64,000 nucleotides of DNA from the NCBI GenBank assembly GCA_951799445.1, contig CATOGU010000041.1, positions 310,001-374,000 of the forward strand, given 5' to 3'. The stretch's first letter is position 1. Every line of letters begins with the position of its first letter. A program made the translations under genes and the position numbers. The DNA comes from Pseudisothecium myosuroides. Its lineage: Eukaryota > Streptophyta > Bryopsida > Hypnales > Lembophyllaceae. Under the pieces are notes generated by a model, which saw nothing but the letters and a program-made list of their open reading frames with translations, was not told the origin of the DNA and ran no database searches. Shown in pieces: positions 1-11,590 of the stretch.

Positions 1-2682
1 GGCACCATGGAGTGTGATGATTTCAGGAGGGAGTTTACAATGTGGTGTGAACTCCAGAAATCACGCAACTCCAGTTTCAACCCCTACATGGTCGCTGCCA
101 CCCGGCATACCACGACGACTCCCGCTACTGCACAGTGACACCGTGGCAGAGCAAAATCAGCTGAGGTGGCAGGGCACCGAGACCCCTAGGGCCCAAGGGG
201 TGTTTGTGAGAGAAAAATGAGCCCCTTAAATACATTTCCAAGGGTGCTCACCCCCCTTTCTTTTCCTACTAGTAATCTTATCACTTGAGATTTTCATCCT
301 AATCTTCTAAATTTTGACTTTCTACGCTGGACCAAACTTCTAACTTTTGGAGAACAACTCCAAATCACAAATGGATTGCCATTGTCAAATTTCACTGAAA
401 TTCAATAATGTGAGTTGAAAAGCCCAATAAGATATAATCATATTGTAAATTGAGATGTCAACACCTCTATACGGTTTTCTTCTTTAGTCCTTCCTTTCTG
501 AAATTATCAAGACTTGTCATTTTGTCCTAAAACATTTTGACCTCAAGCTGGGGACTGGGGACTGACAACCCCGGAAAAAACGAAAGCAACAGAAAATCTC
601 CAATAGTTGTAGATTGTAGATGACATGGGCAGAGAGTGCGCGGTTTCAGGGGCAAGAACAGCGAGGGAGACGACGACCCTCCGCCAGTCCAGTCAGAGCA
701 GCCAGGCGAGCGAGGCTGAGACGTTCAGGAGGGAAATAGATTCATCAGCCATCCCACGGCTATGGCGACCTCCCATGGCCATGTCCGACTTGCTCTAGCG
801 TCGCCACCCCGGGCTCTGTAGGCCATCTCTTCCCGTGGCCACGTCGCGGTGCTCTCGTTGCTGCCGATGCCGTTGCCCGCGTCCGTTTTTCCCATTGTTA
901 CCGCGCCGTTTGGTGGCCATTTCCGGGTGCCCTGGGGTTTGGTGTTGTGGTGCGAGCGTTATGGTGTGGAGGTCCGTGAGGTTGGAAGCGGTGGTGGCGC
1001 GAGGGTGAGCTGAGAGGCGTCGGAGTTTTGGAGGCGTGCGAGGGTTTGTGCGTGGAGAGTTGGTTTTGGGCATTGCACACCATTGTATTCAGATTCCTTT
1101 CCATGACGCAAAGTCGTGCTGGCAAAGCCCAAGAAAGAAGTTGGAAGGAGCAACAGAAAAGAGAGAATGAGAAGTGCTTTAGTGTGACTAGAATTCACTC
1201 AATGGCAAGAATATATATTTTACCTATGCCATGTGGCTTCTGGAGTTTGGGCCACCTAAAACCTTGTCCCCATTCCATGACTTGGGCCCAAAGTTTTGGC
1301 GCCAAAATATTGCCAACTAGGATGCCACATAAGATAATTGTAGTTCTAACCCAACCCAAATATAAAGCCCTTGGGCTGGATTTGGAAGAATCAAGCAATC
1401 CTATTGGTTGAAATTCAAAGACTTCAAGCCGGCCTTCAATCTGGCCTCAAGCATAAAGTGGGCAAGGGTGGTTGGCAATTGGAGGCGAGCAGTGAACCAA
1501 GCAACAATGTTGTGGGGATGCTTCTTTTTGCAATCATTAGGGCCTTAGGGATAGTCATGGCAAGGCTCAAGTATCCACCGAGTTCAGGGAATGGTTCCTC
1601 AGCCTTTGTAGTGGAGAGAGAATTTTCCCCGAATCTTTTCTTCAATTTCTACATTTTCTTCATTATCCTTGTGCCTCTATCCTCGTGTCCCCTTAGCCGT
1701 AACCCTCGATCGCTTGGCTAGTCACCGTGACTGCCCCTCTGGAGTACTTTTCTACGGTAGATGTACGTTCTCTACAGTAGTTCTATAGTGCTCTACAATG
1801 GTGTTGCAAGAAGGGCAGCATGGGCATTTTTTGCCTTCCCTGACTGACCATATAGGACAAAAACGTGGGGCGCGTAAGAGAAGCTTGCAAACTTTGATTT
1901 CTACATGTACAGCATAGCAGAGGGGTATCGCATGGAGGATGCACTTGGATTTTGCACTGAGTACATGAAACGACACAAGTCAATAGTTCATCGAGTATGG
2001 GATGCAGATGAGGACCCATTCCTTTGTATATGAATTTCAAATTCAAGTTGAAAAAAGATTCAATGGGTTCCACCAAATATGTCCTTTCACACCCAACTCC
2101 CATGTTCATCACTTTGCCTTTTGACCCTCAACCAATCACAAATTTAATACTTTGCCTCTTGACCCTAAGCTAATCGCAAATCTTTAAAATTATACTTTGT
2201 TTGACCAAAGACACCATACTATTGGAGCTCGACGGACATCCTAATCAATTATATATATAGACTAGTAAACCCTACGTGCCCATTGTATCAATGGGGTCAT
2301 GCCCTTCATGTCCTCGATGGCATGACCCCCCATAGCATGACCCTCATAGCGTGTCCTCCAGAGACGGAGGATGTTATTGGGTTTGAACCTTCAAAATCCT
2401 CGCTGGCATTGATAGATGCTGAGTTGGCGTCTGACGTGTACGGGTTACAGGGAACTGGTGGGAATACGGGGTGGTGAACGTGAGAACTTACAGCTGGAAC
2501 GGCCGTTAGTAATGTGACTGTTATTTGGGCGCAGGAATTTTGAATTCTGATGTGGCCGTTTTTGTGATGGGAATGGCGCGAACCGCAAAGTCCCCGCCAA
2601 TCAACGGCACCTGTTATTTCATGTCTGCCATTTATACGTTGATAAGTGAAGACTACTTCATATTAGAGCCCCATTGCCCTAC
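1..2682. other. gene-free stretch
   Basis: I see no supportable gene here. A GC-richer patch at about 640-1060 resembles a plant 5' gene region, but no reading frame in it looks conserved and the overlapping frames are all low complexity. A small hairpin with perfect 11-nt arms (GGGGTCATGCC and its complement) lies at 2291-2329. The rest is AT-rich and unremarkable. Confidence 0.6.
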
Positions 2683-2729
2683 TTAACCCCTAAAGGACCA
2701 TTAGGGCGTTCGGGCCCTTCAGGGGTTAA
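2683..2729. repeat. 47-bp TTAA-bounded hairpin (piggyBac-type ends)
   Basis: The sequence starts TTAACCCCTAAAGG and ends CCCTTCAGGGGTTAA, so the ends are inverted repeats matching at 14 of 15 positions and both begin with TTAA. TTAA followed by CCC(C)T is the terminus and target signature of piggyBac-like elements. The piece is only 47 bp, so it is either a minimal internally deleted element or a solo end pair. The same end recurs at 7419. Confidence 0.45.
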
Positions 2730-3756
2730 GATTTGTAGGTACACCTGGCACTCCCGCCTACCCGTGACCCGTCACCTCCGACGTCCCATTCTAGGGTTTA
2801 ATCGACCTGTGAAATTTAAAAATCACGGCGATTCAACGCAAGTAACTTACTCCCGCTGAAAAAGTCCTCAGCTGACAACCGCGCCCAAGCAATCCCGAAA
2901 TCTGCGGATATGTCATATTTAATGTAGATCTTGAGAACATTCATGAATCAAATAATAAAACGAGGCAATTTTTGAAATTTACAAGTAAAGATGTACGATT
3001 CCTCGTGTTCACTCTTTGTTCCTGTTGGCTAGAATTTCTTAGGTATGGTACAGTAGGTGAGCTATCATGCAGATCTACAGGGAGTGCATTTGTGCGATCG
3101 AAGCTGGTGCCACTCAGGAGCAGCGATCGTCGTGGCCATGCAAGAAGTTGGAGCGGAAATCGCTCGCTATGCCGCTCACCTCAACACGACCACTGCCGAT
3201 TCTGATGTGGTACTTATGGCATTGCAAGATTTTATAAAGTATGATTCACACCTCCAATTGATCTGAAAATTCTCCCACATAAAACCAACTTGGTCTTCTA
3301 CATAAGAAAAAAAAACATTAGTTTTGTGTAGAGCAATTTTTTTGATTTAGGAGCTGTCAAAGGCTTCTAAAAATTTTGGGCAGCAAAGAAAAAAACTTTT
3401 TTTTCTCTTTAGATGTCAATATCTTACTTCTCTACCCCTGCTCCGGCGATGGCGCTCCGCACATTTGCGCCGCCGCTGACCTCCAAAGAAATGCTACCTG
3501 GCACTGCTCTGGGGTTGCCTCGCGATCCATGAGGATGCAGTTGACTCCCGAATTCGGCCTAATCTGCAACTGCCTCCCTCGCTTCCCGAATGGCACCGTC
3601 GCCGCGCACGGGGTCGCCAACCCTCGCTGACTTCATCATGGCGGACATCCAACGATATCGGAAAAGCACCAATCTGACAAACGAGAGACCGTGAAGCGAC
3701 GAAATGTCGGACGACAGTGATGAAATCAGACGAAGGACGTCGTCCAATCCTTTTTT
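2730..3756. other. gene-free stretch
   Basis: There is no convincing coding sequence. A moderately GC-rich patch at 3430-3720 has open frames on both strands, but none shows family-like conservation. Confidence 0.5.
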
Positions 3757-4830
3757 GACATGTGAAACCTAAAATGGGTGGTCCATGGTACCAAAAAAAT
3801 TTGAGTATGTAAAGTGTAACATGGAGGACCCCAAGCACTTTATAACCTATTATAATGTGTTTTACGATTTCATGAATAGAATGTTTAGTACCATTTTCTG
3901 TGGAAGTTCAGATGTACTTCACCCTCATTTCCAAGAGCCTTCAACAGTAGAAAGTAAAATTTCCAGTGGACACACATGTGAAAATCTTGAATAGACTAAT
4001 CATATGAAATCATTTTCAAAATCCAACTTCTAATGTTACCTGGAGAATAGAATATGAATAAAATATAATAATAACCATAAGTTTAGAAAAAGAAATAAAT
4101 ACTTGACCTACATTTAGAGCAAGATCAGAGGGGCTAGATTTGAGCCCCTAGCCGTTTACACCTTGCCACTGCCTAATTTCCAACAGAGGTTTCAAAGCTT
4201 AGTGGTTAACCCCTCAACGCCCTTACTGTTTTTCAGTATCTCAGATTTTGCTTGGAAGTGAACAAAGTGTTTGCATTTTGATCAATCTTATCAAATATTT
4301 TTGAAGTGTAACCGTACAAATTTAAGGTAGACATGTTATAGATCACATAGGAAAAGAAATTCCAACAATATCACTTATGGATTGAAAGATTATAATGTTT
4401 GATCATGAAGGTGTTAAAACTGCAAAAGTGATTTGAAATCTTTCAATCCTCTTTTTGCATCTCAAACCTAAAATTGAAGGTACCAAAAAAACATGAGTAC
4501 GTAAAGTATAACATGCATAACCCCAATCAATTTACAACTTCTCAAAAATCTATTCTACAATTTTGTAAATTGAATTTTTGATGTGATTTCTTCTACAAGT
4601 TCTAGTGTACTTGAGGCTCATTTCCAAGAGCCTTCAACACTAGAAAGTGAAAATTTGCAATGGACATCCTTGTACAAAATCTTGGATAGACAAATCATAT
4701 GAATTCATTTTCAAAATCAGACTTAAAGGAGACTTCAATAAGAACAAAAAATGACAATAACCACAAAAAATAATCTTAAAGAAACCTTAGGCATCACCAA
4801 ATAAAAATCAGAGGGGCAAGATTTTAGCCC
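3757..4830. repeat. two diverged direct repeat copies (3757-4140 and 4462-4830)
   Basis: The two segments align in order: GGTACCAAAAAAA followed by GAGTA(T/C)GTAAAGT, then CATTTCCAAGAGCCTTCAAC, then AATC(A)TATGAAATTCATTTTCAAAATC, then AGAGGGGC with AGATTT and AGCCCC. Period is about 700 bp. The second copy lies inside the TTAA-bounded element 4206-4850, which suggests that the first copy is a relic of the same family. Confidence 0.6.
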
Positions 4831-4850
4831 CTTGGGCTTTGAGGGGTTAA
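4206..4850. mobile_element. non-autonomous TTAA element, 645 bp (piggyBac-like MITE)
   Basis: The left end is TTAACCCCTCAACGCCC and the right end is its complement GGGCTTTGAGGGGTTAA, matching at 16 of 17 positions including the TTAA. No transposase frame lies inside. The right TTAA is shared with the next element, as expected when two TTAA-targeting elements sit side by side. Family assignment rests only on the TTAA-CCC ends and is inferred. Confidence 0.55.
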
Positions 4851-5709
4851 CCCTTTAGAGACCACTGAACCATATTTTGTGTTCAATAGAGCGGTTTTTA
4901 GCTTACAAAGTGAAATTGCTCAACAATTTGGAAATTGTTCTTGAAGAATGCTTGTGGTCACAAGAATTTTGCATCCAACCAAAAAAACAACATTGGAATT
5001 GGATATATGAGTTGATAAATAATGGTGTTTATGCAACAAGGCCTCAAAATATATGTATCCCACTTAGCTACACTTTGTGATTGCTATTTTATCCATTTTT
5101 GACTAAAAATAGTCTTATTGGAAAGGTGAGAAACATCGCTTTCTAGAAATATAAGGCTCTTCTCAAGCAAAGCTTAAATGAAGTAATAAGATCTAAAACC
5201 ACCCAAGCATGAAAACTAGAGACTTTCCACCTACATCTCACTTAATCATTATAATATTTCACCTCCAACAATAAATCTACTTGAAATTTTGATGGTTTAT
5301 AGTAAATAAGGTGTTCTTCCCATTTGTACGGTTGGATTATGCAAACTAGGTCCACATTTGATTCAACTACACATTTAAGTATACTACCTTGATTTCTTGT
5401 AGATTTGGTGAAAATGTGTGTGGTCTTTAGAGAACACCATATTCATTAAAATGGGAGATTGGGCACCTCTGAGGCACCTCTCAAAATAACCATGTTGATC
5501 TTGACTTGAATTAGAAATTTCCATTAAAAGTAGATATTTCAGCAAAATTGATATAAACATTCTAATGTTAGGTCAATCTTAATAAGTTCTATTGTAATTT
5601 AGCTCAATTCAAGCTAAATATATAATAGATCATTTTGTCAATTTTCTTTCAATACCTCTCAATTTAGTGGAAATCTCCCATTTTAATGAATATGCCGTTA
5701 AAGGGTTAA
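4847..5709. mobile_element. non-autonomous TTAA element, 863 bp
   Basis: It starts TTAACCCTTTAGAGACC and ends CGTTAAAGGGTTAA, giving an inverted match of about 11 bp that includes TTAA. Inside, a second inverted pair reads ATATTCATTAAAATGGG near 5450 and CCCATTTTAATGAATAT near 5676, so it may be nested. There is no coding frame. Confidence 0.45.
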
Positions 5710-5778
5710 ATCTAGAGTTTGTGTGGTTTCAAGTTTGGTTCTTGTCATAATTCTCATTCACTCACACAGAAAAGAACT

Positions 5779-6117
5779 AAGGTAGGAGGCTCATGAATGG
5801 AGCATCTAAGGGCTGAAAGCTTGAAACTTAAATTTTGGGTGGGTGAAACTTCTTGAAATATTTTTCAGTAACTATTTCTTGAAAAACAAGAAGAATTGGC
5901 ATCTAATCAAAGTTGTTTCATATTTTTTGGAACTTTGTAGGATTAATTATGAAATTTTGAAGTGGAAAGGCCATAGGGCTCTAAAATGGAGCACCTCCTT
6001 AAATGTACATTGCATATACATTGTTAAATGGCTATGAAAAACAACATGTACAAACATAATACATTTGAGGAGGTGATCCATTTTAGAGTGGTGCTCCAAA
6101 CTAGAGCCTCCTACCTT
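5779..6117. mobile_element. 339-bp fold-back MITE with TA flanks
   Basis: Terminal inverted repeats AAGGTAGGAGGCTC (5779-5792) and GAGCCTCCTACCTT (6104-6117) are perfect. An inner inverted pair around 5972-6002 and 6060-6090 (CTCTAAAATGGA with CACCTCC) matches at about 27 of 29 positions. TA stands just outside both ends, suggesting a Tc1/mariner-type target, but no transposase is present to confirm this. Confidence 0.55.
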
Positions 6118-6479
6118 ACTGCTTGCGTTTTTTTTGCATGGAGTGCAATATTTTGGTTTTCTCATGAAAATACTCAATTTTTGCATGAGGAATTATTTTC
6201 CTCCTACAAAAAAACGTCTTAAGAAGGTTTTACTTCTTTGAAGTTTGCAGACCTTAATGTTTCAAAGTACTACACTTGAACCATATCATTATTCAATAAG
6301 TCACAACATTCTTCACAATAAACGACTACACCAAATAGTGCATTTAGGTTGCCTTAATAATTAGGTCGCCTTGCTATAGAAAGTTACCTCATCACTCATG
6401 GCTTAGTCACTTGGAGGTGCATGTAACTCTTTAGATATTAGGATTTCACATGGTTTACAATACCAATATGGACACACAT
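6118..6479. other. gene-free stretch
   Basis: AT-rich; I see nothing to annotate. Confidence 0.5.
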
Positions 6480-6599
6480 TACAAGGAAACCATGGTCAAA
6501 TTTATAAAAACCTGACAAAGACTCTGACCCAATCTACGGGATATTGTAAATTAGGTCACTTTATCAACTTCTTGTAAATTCAACCATAGTTTCCTTGTA
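6480..6599. mobile_element. 120-bp imperfect palindromic element, TACAAGGAAACC termini
   Basis: Both ends carry TACAAGGAAACCATGG-like sequence in inverted orientation, followed inward by GTCAAATT and GACAAAG, the same order as the perfect palindrome at 10855-10962. It is an older, diverged copy of that family. The terminus resembles the CACTACAAG start of CACTA elements. Confidence 0.5.
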
Positions 6600-7171
6600 C
6601 TAGTTGTGTTATTTTTGCAAAAACTTTAAAAGTTGCTCATTGCAATAATTATTGCTAAAAATGACTGTAGCAGCAACATTTATTGAAATAATATAAAACG
6701 TCTGAGAAATTAGTGTGGGACAACTTAAATGCAGTATTTGGTGTAGAAGCCAAATGCTTCAGGTAGTTTACAAGAAGTTGAAATTTCAAAAGGAGGGAAT
6801 GTAAATACTATATAATATATGAAAACCTAGAAAAATCCTGCTAACGTATTTGAATAATGAACAATCACTGATAATGGTAAACATGTGATCATTTTGAGTT
6901 CTTACTTGGCAACCATTTTGTAAGTATTGACTACTGAGTGTAATTTTTTCTCCCTAAACTCATACGATAGATGCGGGATGTGACCTCTGAAGGATTAAAG
7001 GGCCCAAGTTAAATCTTATGTTACTTTTTGAATTTGGTTTGGCCAAATGAAAAAAAGAAACACTTTGATTTCCTTTTGTATCAATACATGGAATTTTGGT
7101 GGTATACAGTTTGACTTATTTCACTCTTGAATTTTCAAAGCGGTCTGGGAGTTTACGGTGTGAATTCTTCT
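6600..7171. other. gene-free stretch
   Basis: AT-rich and without a supportable frame. A degenerate GGATTAAAGGG at about 6993 could be a decayed TTAA end. Confidence 0.5.
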
Positions 7172-7405
7172 TTAACCCCTAAACGTTTCAATGACCCTTT
7201 GCTACCAGTACAATACAGGGTATTTTTCCTGTATTTGGAGAGGATTGACACCTCTATTACATTTGAGACCAACAAAGAAATTGAAGAATAGATCAATGCA
7301 GTTCTAGTGAGCTACTTGAAATCCCAAGTTGAAATTTCTAATTGGTAGCAAATGACACTTATACATCAGCATATGTACGGTTCCCATGGAACGTTTAAGG
7401 GTTAA
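7172..7405. mobile_element. 234-bp TTAA element
   Basis: It starts TTAACCCCTAAACGTTTC and ends GAACGTTTAAGGGTTAA; the complement matches at about 16 of 18 positions including TTAA. Fourteen bases after it another end of the same kind begins (TTAACCCCTAAAGGACCATT at 7419-7438) for which I find no partner nearby. Non-coding. Confidence 0.55.
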
Positions 7406-7792
7406 AATTGTTGACATCTTAACCCCTAAAGGACCATTGTCCCTTTGGCGGACAAATTGGTGTTTGGGCATGTATCTATGACTAAATTACTTTGCGTGAT
7501 TTTTTGAAACTTTAATTGAAGATGAGGAATTCAAAAGATCTACGTGGGAATGTAATTTTTTCTTCATTTGACATTTATTAAAGAAGTTATGCATGAATAA
7601 CTGAAAATTTGGGGAGAACTGCAGGGAGATCTCTACACAGAATCAGACTGAGTATCGATTTCAGCAGGTACACTCATATTTTCATCCTCTCTAACAGCCA
7701 TAATGCTTGAGTCAAAATCTGTAACCTCTTGTTGGTAAAATTGTCACCTGTTCACGAGTTCCCCAATGTGCTAGTCTATATTGCAAATGTAG

Positions 7793-8355
7793 GCAATGTA
7801 CAACATGTTGAAGGAAGTCCTGGGGAAGTTCCATGGGCGAGCTGCTGCCATTACGAGGGAGGAGACCAACATTTTGGGGGAGTTAAGGGAACTCCGAAGC
7901 AAATCAAGGCTGGTTATGAAAGCCATGTTCAACGGCAATTTTGGATCCACCTTGGTGTGTGTATATATGTATATTTTTCAGAATTTGGATACTGGAGCTC
8001 TATTTTTCTCATTTCCCTCTGCGAGTTTGCTCTTTCTGAGACCTTCTAAGATCAGATATGTTACTCTAACGCTGTGAAGTAGAGAACGCCTGTCCTATTA
8101 TTTCTGTAGAACGCAGAGGTCTGCAGTTGTCGAACAACGTTCGAATCCTTGGTGCAATAGATCAGAATGAAAGACGTTAGTAATAAATAAGATGCTGTCG
8201 TCCTCTTTTTACTAAAGTTGCACCACATGCTTCAGGAGCTGGCATTCAAGTCAGAGCAGGAGAGAAGCAAGTCGGCTGCTCGGGCTGCACCTGGCCAAGA
8301 GTTGCAGGAGATCAAGCGGGATTTGGAAAATACGTATGCAGAGCAATTCAAATAG
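7793..8355 (+). CDS. C-terminal two exons of an unidentified coiled-coil protein
   Basis: Two segments read as spliced coding sequence. Exon A (7793-7954) follows a TGTAG acceptor and ends at a GTGTGTG donor; exon B (8236-8355) follows a TTCAG acceptor and ends with TAG. They join in phase 0 across a 281-bp intron. The encoded tail of about 94 residues is rich in charged helical residues, for example ELRELRSKSRL in A and QELQEIKRDLENTYAEQFK in B, typical of a coiled coil. I do not recognise the family, and no upstream exons are convincing, so it may be a captured gene fragment rather than a working gene. It meets the AT-hook gene tail to tail with a few bases of overlap. Confidence 0.45.
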
Positions 8356-8713
8356 CTCTGAGAAATCTCCTACTAGATAGTCTTTCGATGGGAGAATCAA
8401 TGTCGTCCGTCTCCGACTTGGATAGGTCTCGATTGTTGGGACTGCCGCCCTCGCCTGCGCCAGGCTTGGTAGAAGCGGGGGCGTCGATCTTGTCCACCAC
8501 CGACGACGACGACTTCTTGCGTCCACGCGGGCCAGAGCGAGAATCAACAGGCGGCACAAGGTGGTCCACCATCTCCACATCGGCAGGCGAGGGTGGGGAG
8601 TTGAGAGCGGAATGATTATTGATCGAGTGAGGCAGCAGAGCCGGAGAGGAATCGTTGGAGGCCACTTTGGGATGCTTGGGCGGTCGCCCCCGCTTGCGAG
8701 GGGGTGCCTCCAT
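8348..8713 (-). CDS. AT-hook-containing protein, first coding exon
   Basis: A 121-residue frame starts with ATG and has an AT-hook core RKRGRPPKHPK at residues 6-16, which binds the minor groove of AT-rich DNA. A second basic GPRGRKK stretch follows near residue 62 and an acidic segment near 103. It is Pro/Ser-rich otherwise and probably nuclear. A TTTCAG acceptor stands just before the ATG, so a 5' UTR intron is likely. The frame ends at 8348 without an obvious donor, so this may be a short complete protein or a fragment. It converges on the + strand coiled-coil exon. The AT-hook is seen directly; any specific role is unknown. Confidence 0.45.
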   Translation of the reverse strand: MEAPPRKRGRPPKHPKVASNDSSPALLPHSINNHSALNSPPSPADVEMVDHLVPPVDSRSGPRGRKKSSSSVVDKIDAPASTKPGAGEGGSPNNRDLSKSETDDIDSPIERLSSRRFLRAI

Positions 8714-10854
8714 GCCTCCTGAAATGATGAACAGAAACCGTTCTATCTAAAACAAAAAAGCAAAAGGACCAGACACCGGTTGGCAGCACGCCATATTGCG
8801 GCACTTCCTTATAGCTGTATAGAAAAACCTGGTAGTTTCTCTACTTTAGGTGAAATCCGTACCGATTTTGCACCTACCCTCGGCTGCGTTTAGATGCTTC
8901 CAAGCATGAGTACTCTAATAGGTATGAGCCTCAGGGACTTTGGTCCATTTGTACCAAGATTCTAGGAACCAGTCCCCCCCAATTTTTTTCCATGTAGACC
9001 CTTTTCATCTTGCCTGAAGGCATGGCGGAAAGTCTTGTAGAAGTGACGGATTGCAGTGGAGAAACCAATATTCAAAGCAAGACGTGGCATCCTGTCTAAG
9101 TTTCTTTTACCTTGTGTGTCGACTACTGTTATCATCCTAGGCTTTAGGTCTTCAACTAAATCATCTCTCGACGAATAAGCATCGCCTCCTTGGAAACTGT
9201 GGGACCATTGTTTGTGTTGGCTTGCTTTTGAATGTGCCTAATTTGCTGAGCTCTTGATATGTGCTCTACTTAGAGTACATGCTCTGCTTCCATGTAAAGT
9301 TTCTCCTGTCCAACACGAGGGTTTTCTTTGTTTCTCAAATGTGTGATTACTTATGCGAACTTGGTTTGCTGTCGACTTGAAGAATTGACTGCAGCGCCTC
9401 TTAGGGTTATATTTAGGGTTAGGGTTGCGGCAGGCATTGGATTTCAGTTTCAGGGCAAAGAATTTGACGAGGGATGGCTGAAGGGTTGCAATTTCAGTCT
9501 CTTGTATAAGAGTACCATGTCATCGTTCCTAGCAGGGTGGGGTGCGGGCTTGTGAATTCAAACGCTTGTCTATCAAATGTGAGCTGCAACAACCAGTCGT
9601 GTGTTAACCATGAACGGTAGGGCAGAGGTTTTTCTAAAGTTCGTGCGGGTGAACCCTGTCACTAGTTTCGTTCAAATTAAAGAGTTCAATGCTTCATAAT
9701 TCTAACGCATCGACCGTATCGGAAACATGGCATGCGTTGCAGGGACACCCGCTCCACGCTGTCCAACCACATTCAGGTCCTTCGTCTGGACAGCGCTTAT
9801 CCCCTTTCCCCTTTTGATTTGGAGCTAACAGCATAAAAGTTGTAGAGTCACGTGCGCATCCAAATCACGGCTCGACAAGATCGATGTTGTTCTAAGCGAG
9901 TCATTATGGTGCTCGTGACTCCTCACCGCCCACTCTTGGCATCTCAGAATACATCTCAGAATACACTGAAGGAAAAGGGGGGCGTGGTATACTAGTGCCT
10001 CTTTGAGATGAACCTTTATAAGAAAAAACACTTCGCCAAGATGAAGGAGATGATTGTCTGTGATGGTTGGGGAGCTACAAAAGATGTGTTTGGTTACAAT
10101 GAATGCTTTCCTTACACAAAATGAATATGCTATTTGGATACCTTTATCTTATCAAGGCACCATTGTATTATTACAATACTAGTAAACCCTACCTCTCACT
10201 TCATGTGAAGAAAAGACAAAATCATGCCAACTAAGAATAGAAAGAATAAAAGTGCTCCTCCACCGGATATCCGATACCCGGTGTGAAAAGTGTGCACCGG
10301 ACAAAAAAATCCACTATGACATGACAATTTCCACTCCAAATTTAACCAGATGAAGCACCGGAGAGGAGCTTTCGGCCGCTGGCTCCAGACGTCCTGGTCT
10401 GAACCGGGACAAAACCATCATCAAAACGAGTCTACCGTCGCCCCTGCGACGATGGCAGGGCGAACCACACCAAACCAAAAAGCAAGCCCACCGGACTCAC
10501 TCTACGCCTCCGGCACCCCTGGCACCTGCAGCACCTGCCCGCAACTTTGGCCAGTCTCCTCTCCAGCTTCCTCTCCCTCTTCCTCTCCCTCCTCCCCAGC
10601 AGGTCCAGCGCAACCATCCCCACGGTACCAGCCACGGGAGGAGCCACGGGAGGGGCCACGGGACCGGCACCGAGCGTCGTCATCACAGGGTACCCAGTCA
10701 CGGCCGGAGCACCTGCATACGCCTCGCCTGGATACACCATGTGCCCCACCATCTGCCCACCGCCGGAGCTTAGGTGGGGTGCCGATGTTACAGGAAGAGA
10801 GGATTTGTGATACAGGGCATTGCCCAAAGTCCCATTTGTCCCCTGAAGGGGGGT
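8714..10854. other. no supportable gene
   Basis: Short TTTAGGGTTAGGG telomere-like words lie at 9399-9426. A GC-rich block at 10350-10850 has open frames on both strands, rich in Pro, Gly and Arg, without recognisable domains; it could be a gene fragment or a CpG-rich promoter-like piece. Confidence 0.45.
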
Positions 10855-10962
10855 AACCATGGTCAAATTGACAAAAAGTTGACAAAGATTGTGTCCTAAC
10901 CTACAGACCTCTGTAGGTTAGGACACAATCTTTGTCAACTTTTTGTCAATTTGACCATGGTT
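10855..10962. mobile_element. perfect 108-bp palindrome, CACTACAAGG-type element
   Basis: The arms 10855-10907 and 10910-10962 are exact reverse complements around a CC centre. They begin AACCATGGTCAAATTGAC and meet at CCTACAGA and TCTGTAGG. The right side continues into TTCCTTGTAGTG, the complement of CACTACAAGGAAACC, resembling the CACTACAAG terminus of CACTA elements; the left side lacks this outer part. A diverged relative is at 6480-6599 and a lone end at 15127. Perfect arms imply recent formation or gene conversion. Confidence 0.6.
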
Positions 10963-10984
10963 TCCTTGTAGTGCATGGATCACA

Positions 10985-11336
10985 GGGTGCCTCTCGGTGC
11001 CGAGAGGGGTACCTCAGGAGATCAGGCCATGTGCACTCGGGATGGCGAGACGGGGGAGGGGGATCAATGCCCTCCCCATTTTTTTTAAATTTTGATTTAT
11101 GTTAGTGATCTCTGGATTCGTTGTGCCAAGCCGGTGACTGCTCCGGGGTGCCTCTCGGTGTCGAGAGGGGTACCTCAGGAGGGCAGGCCATGTGCATTCG
11201 GGATGGCGAGACGGGGGAGGGGGATCAATGGCCTCCCCATCTTTTAGTAATTTTGATTTATGTATGTGATCTCTTGACTCGTTGTGCCAAGCCGGTGACT
11301 GCTCCGGGGTGCCTCTCGGTGCCGAGACACCGAATT
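10985..11336. repeat. 161-bp tandem repeat, about 2.2 copies
   Basis: The phrase GGGTGCCTCTCGGTG starts at 10985, 11146 and 11307, a constant 161-bp period. Each unit holds a small hairpin (CTCTCGG and CCGAGAG), a purine-rich GACGGGGGAGGGGGATCAATG and CCAAGCCGGTGACTGCTCC. The third copy is truncated. Open frames across it merely reflect the repeat. Confidence 0.8.
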
Positions 11337-11590
11337 GATTTGTGAGAGGTGAACTGTGAAGTGCTTGCCATTTCAATGCCAGTTTCTTCCGCTTTTGTGG
11401 AGAGCTTCCTTAATTTTTGGTGTTATGCCCAGTAGTCTTTGCTCTTATTTTACACGCTTGACGTTGGTGACTAATGTGTTTCTAGGTTACTGTGGTTATT
11501 CGTAGGTTTATACATGATTGTATCTCCTCTAATAGGAGAGTATTGAGTAATTTTCACTCCTACATTTGGATGAAATACACTGAAGTATGC

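Noticed and set aside
795..1198. Overlapping open frames on both strands in a GC-rich patch
   Set aside because: All frames are open because of composition; Pro/Arg/Thr-rich, no family pattern and no supporting splice sites.
8090..8165. Possible tRNA (GTTCGAATCC resembles a T-loop)
   Set aside because: No matching acceptor stem, D-arm or anticodon arm can be drawn around it.
10350..10866. Proline/glycine-rich frames of 87-168 codons on both strands
   Set aside because: They overlap each other in several frames with repetitive GCC/GGA codons and no recognisable domain.
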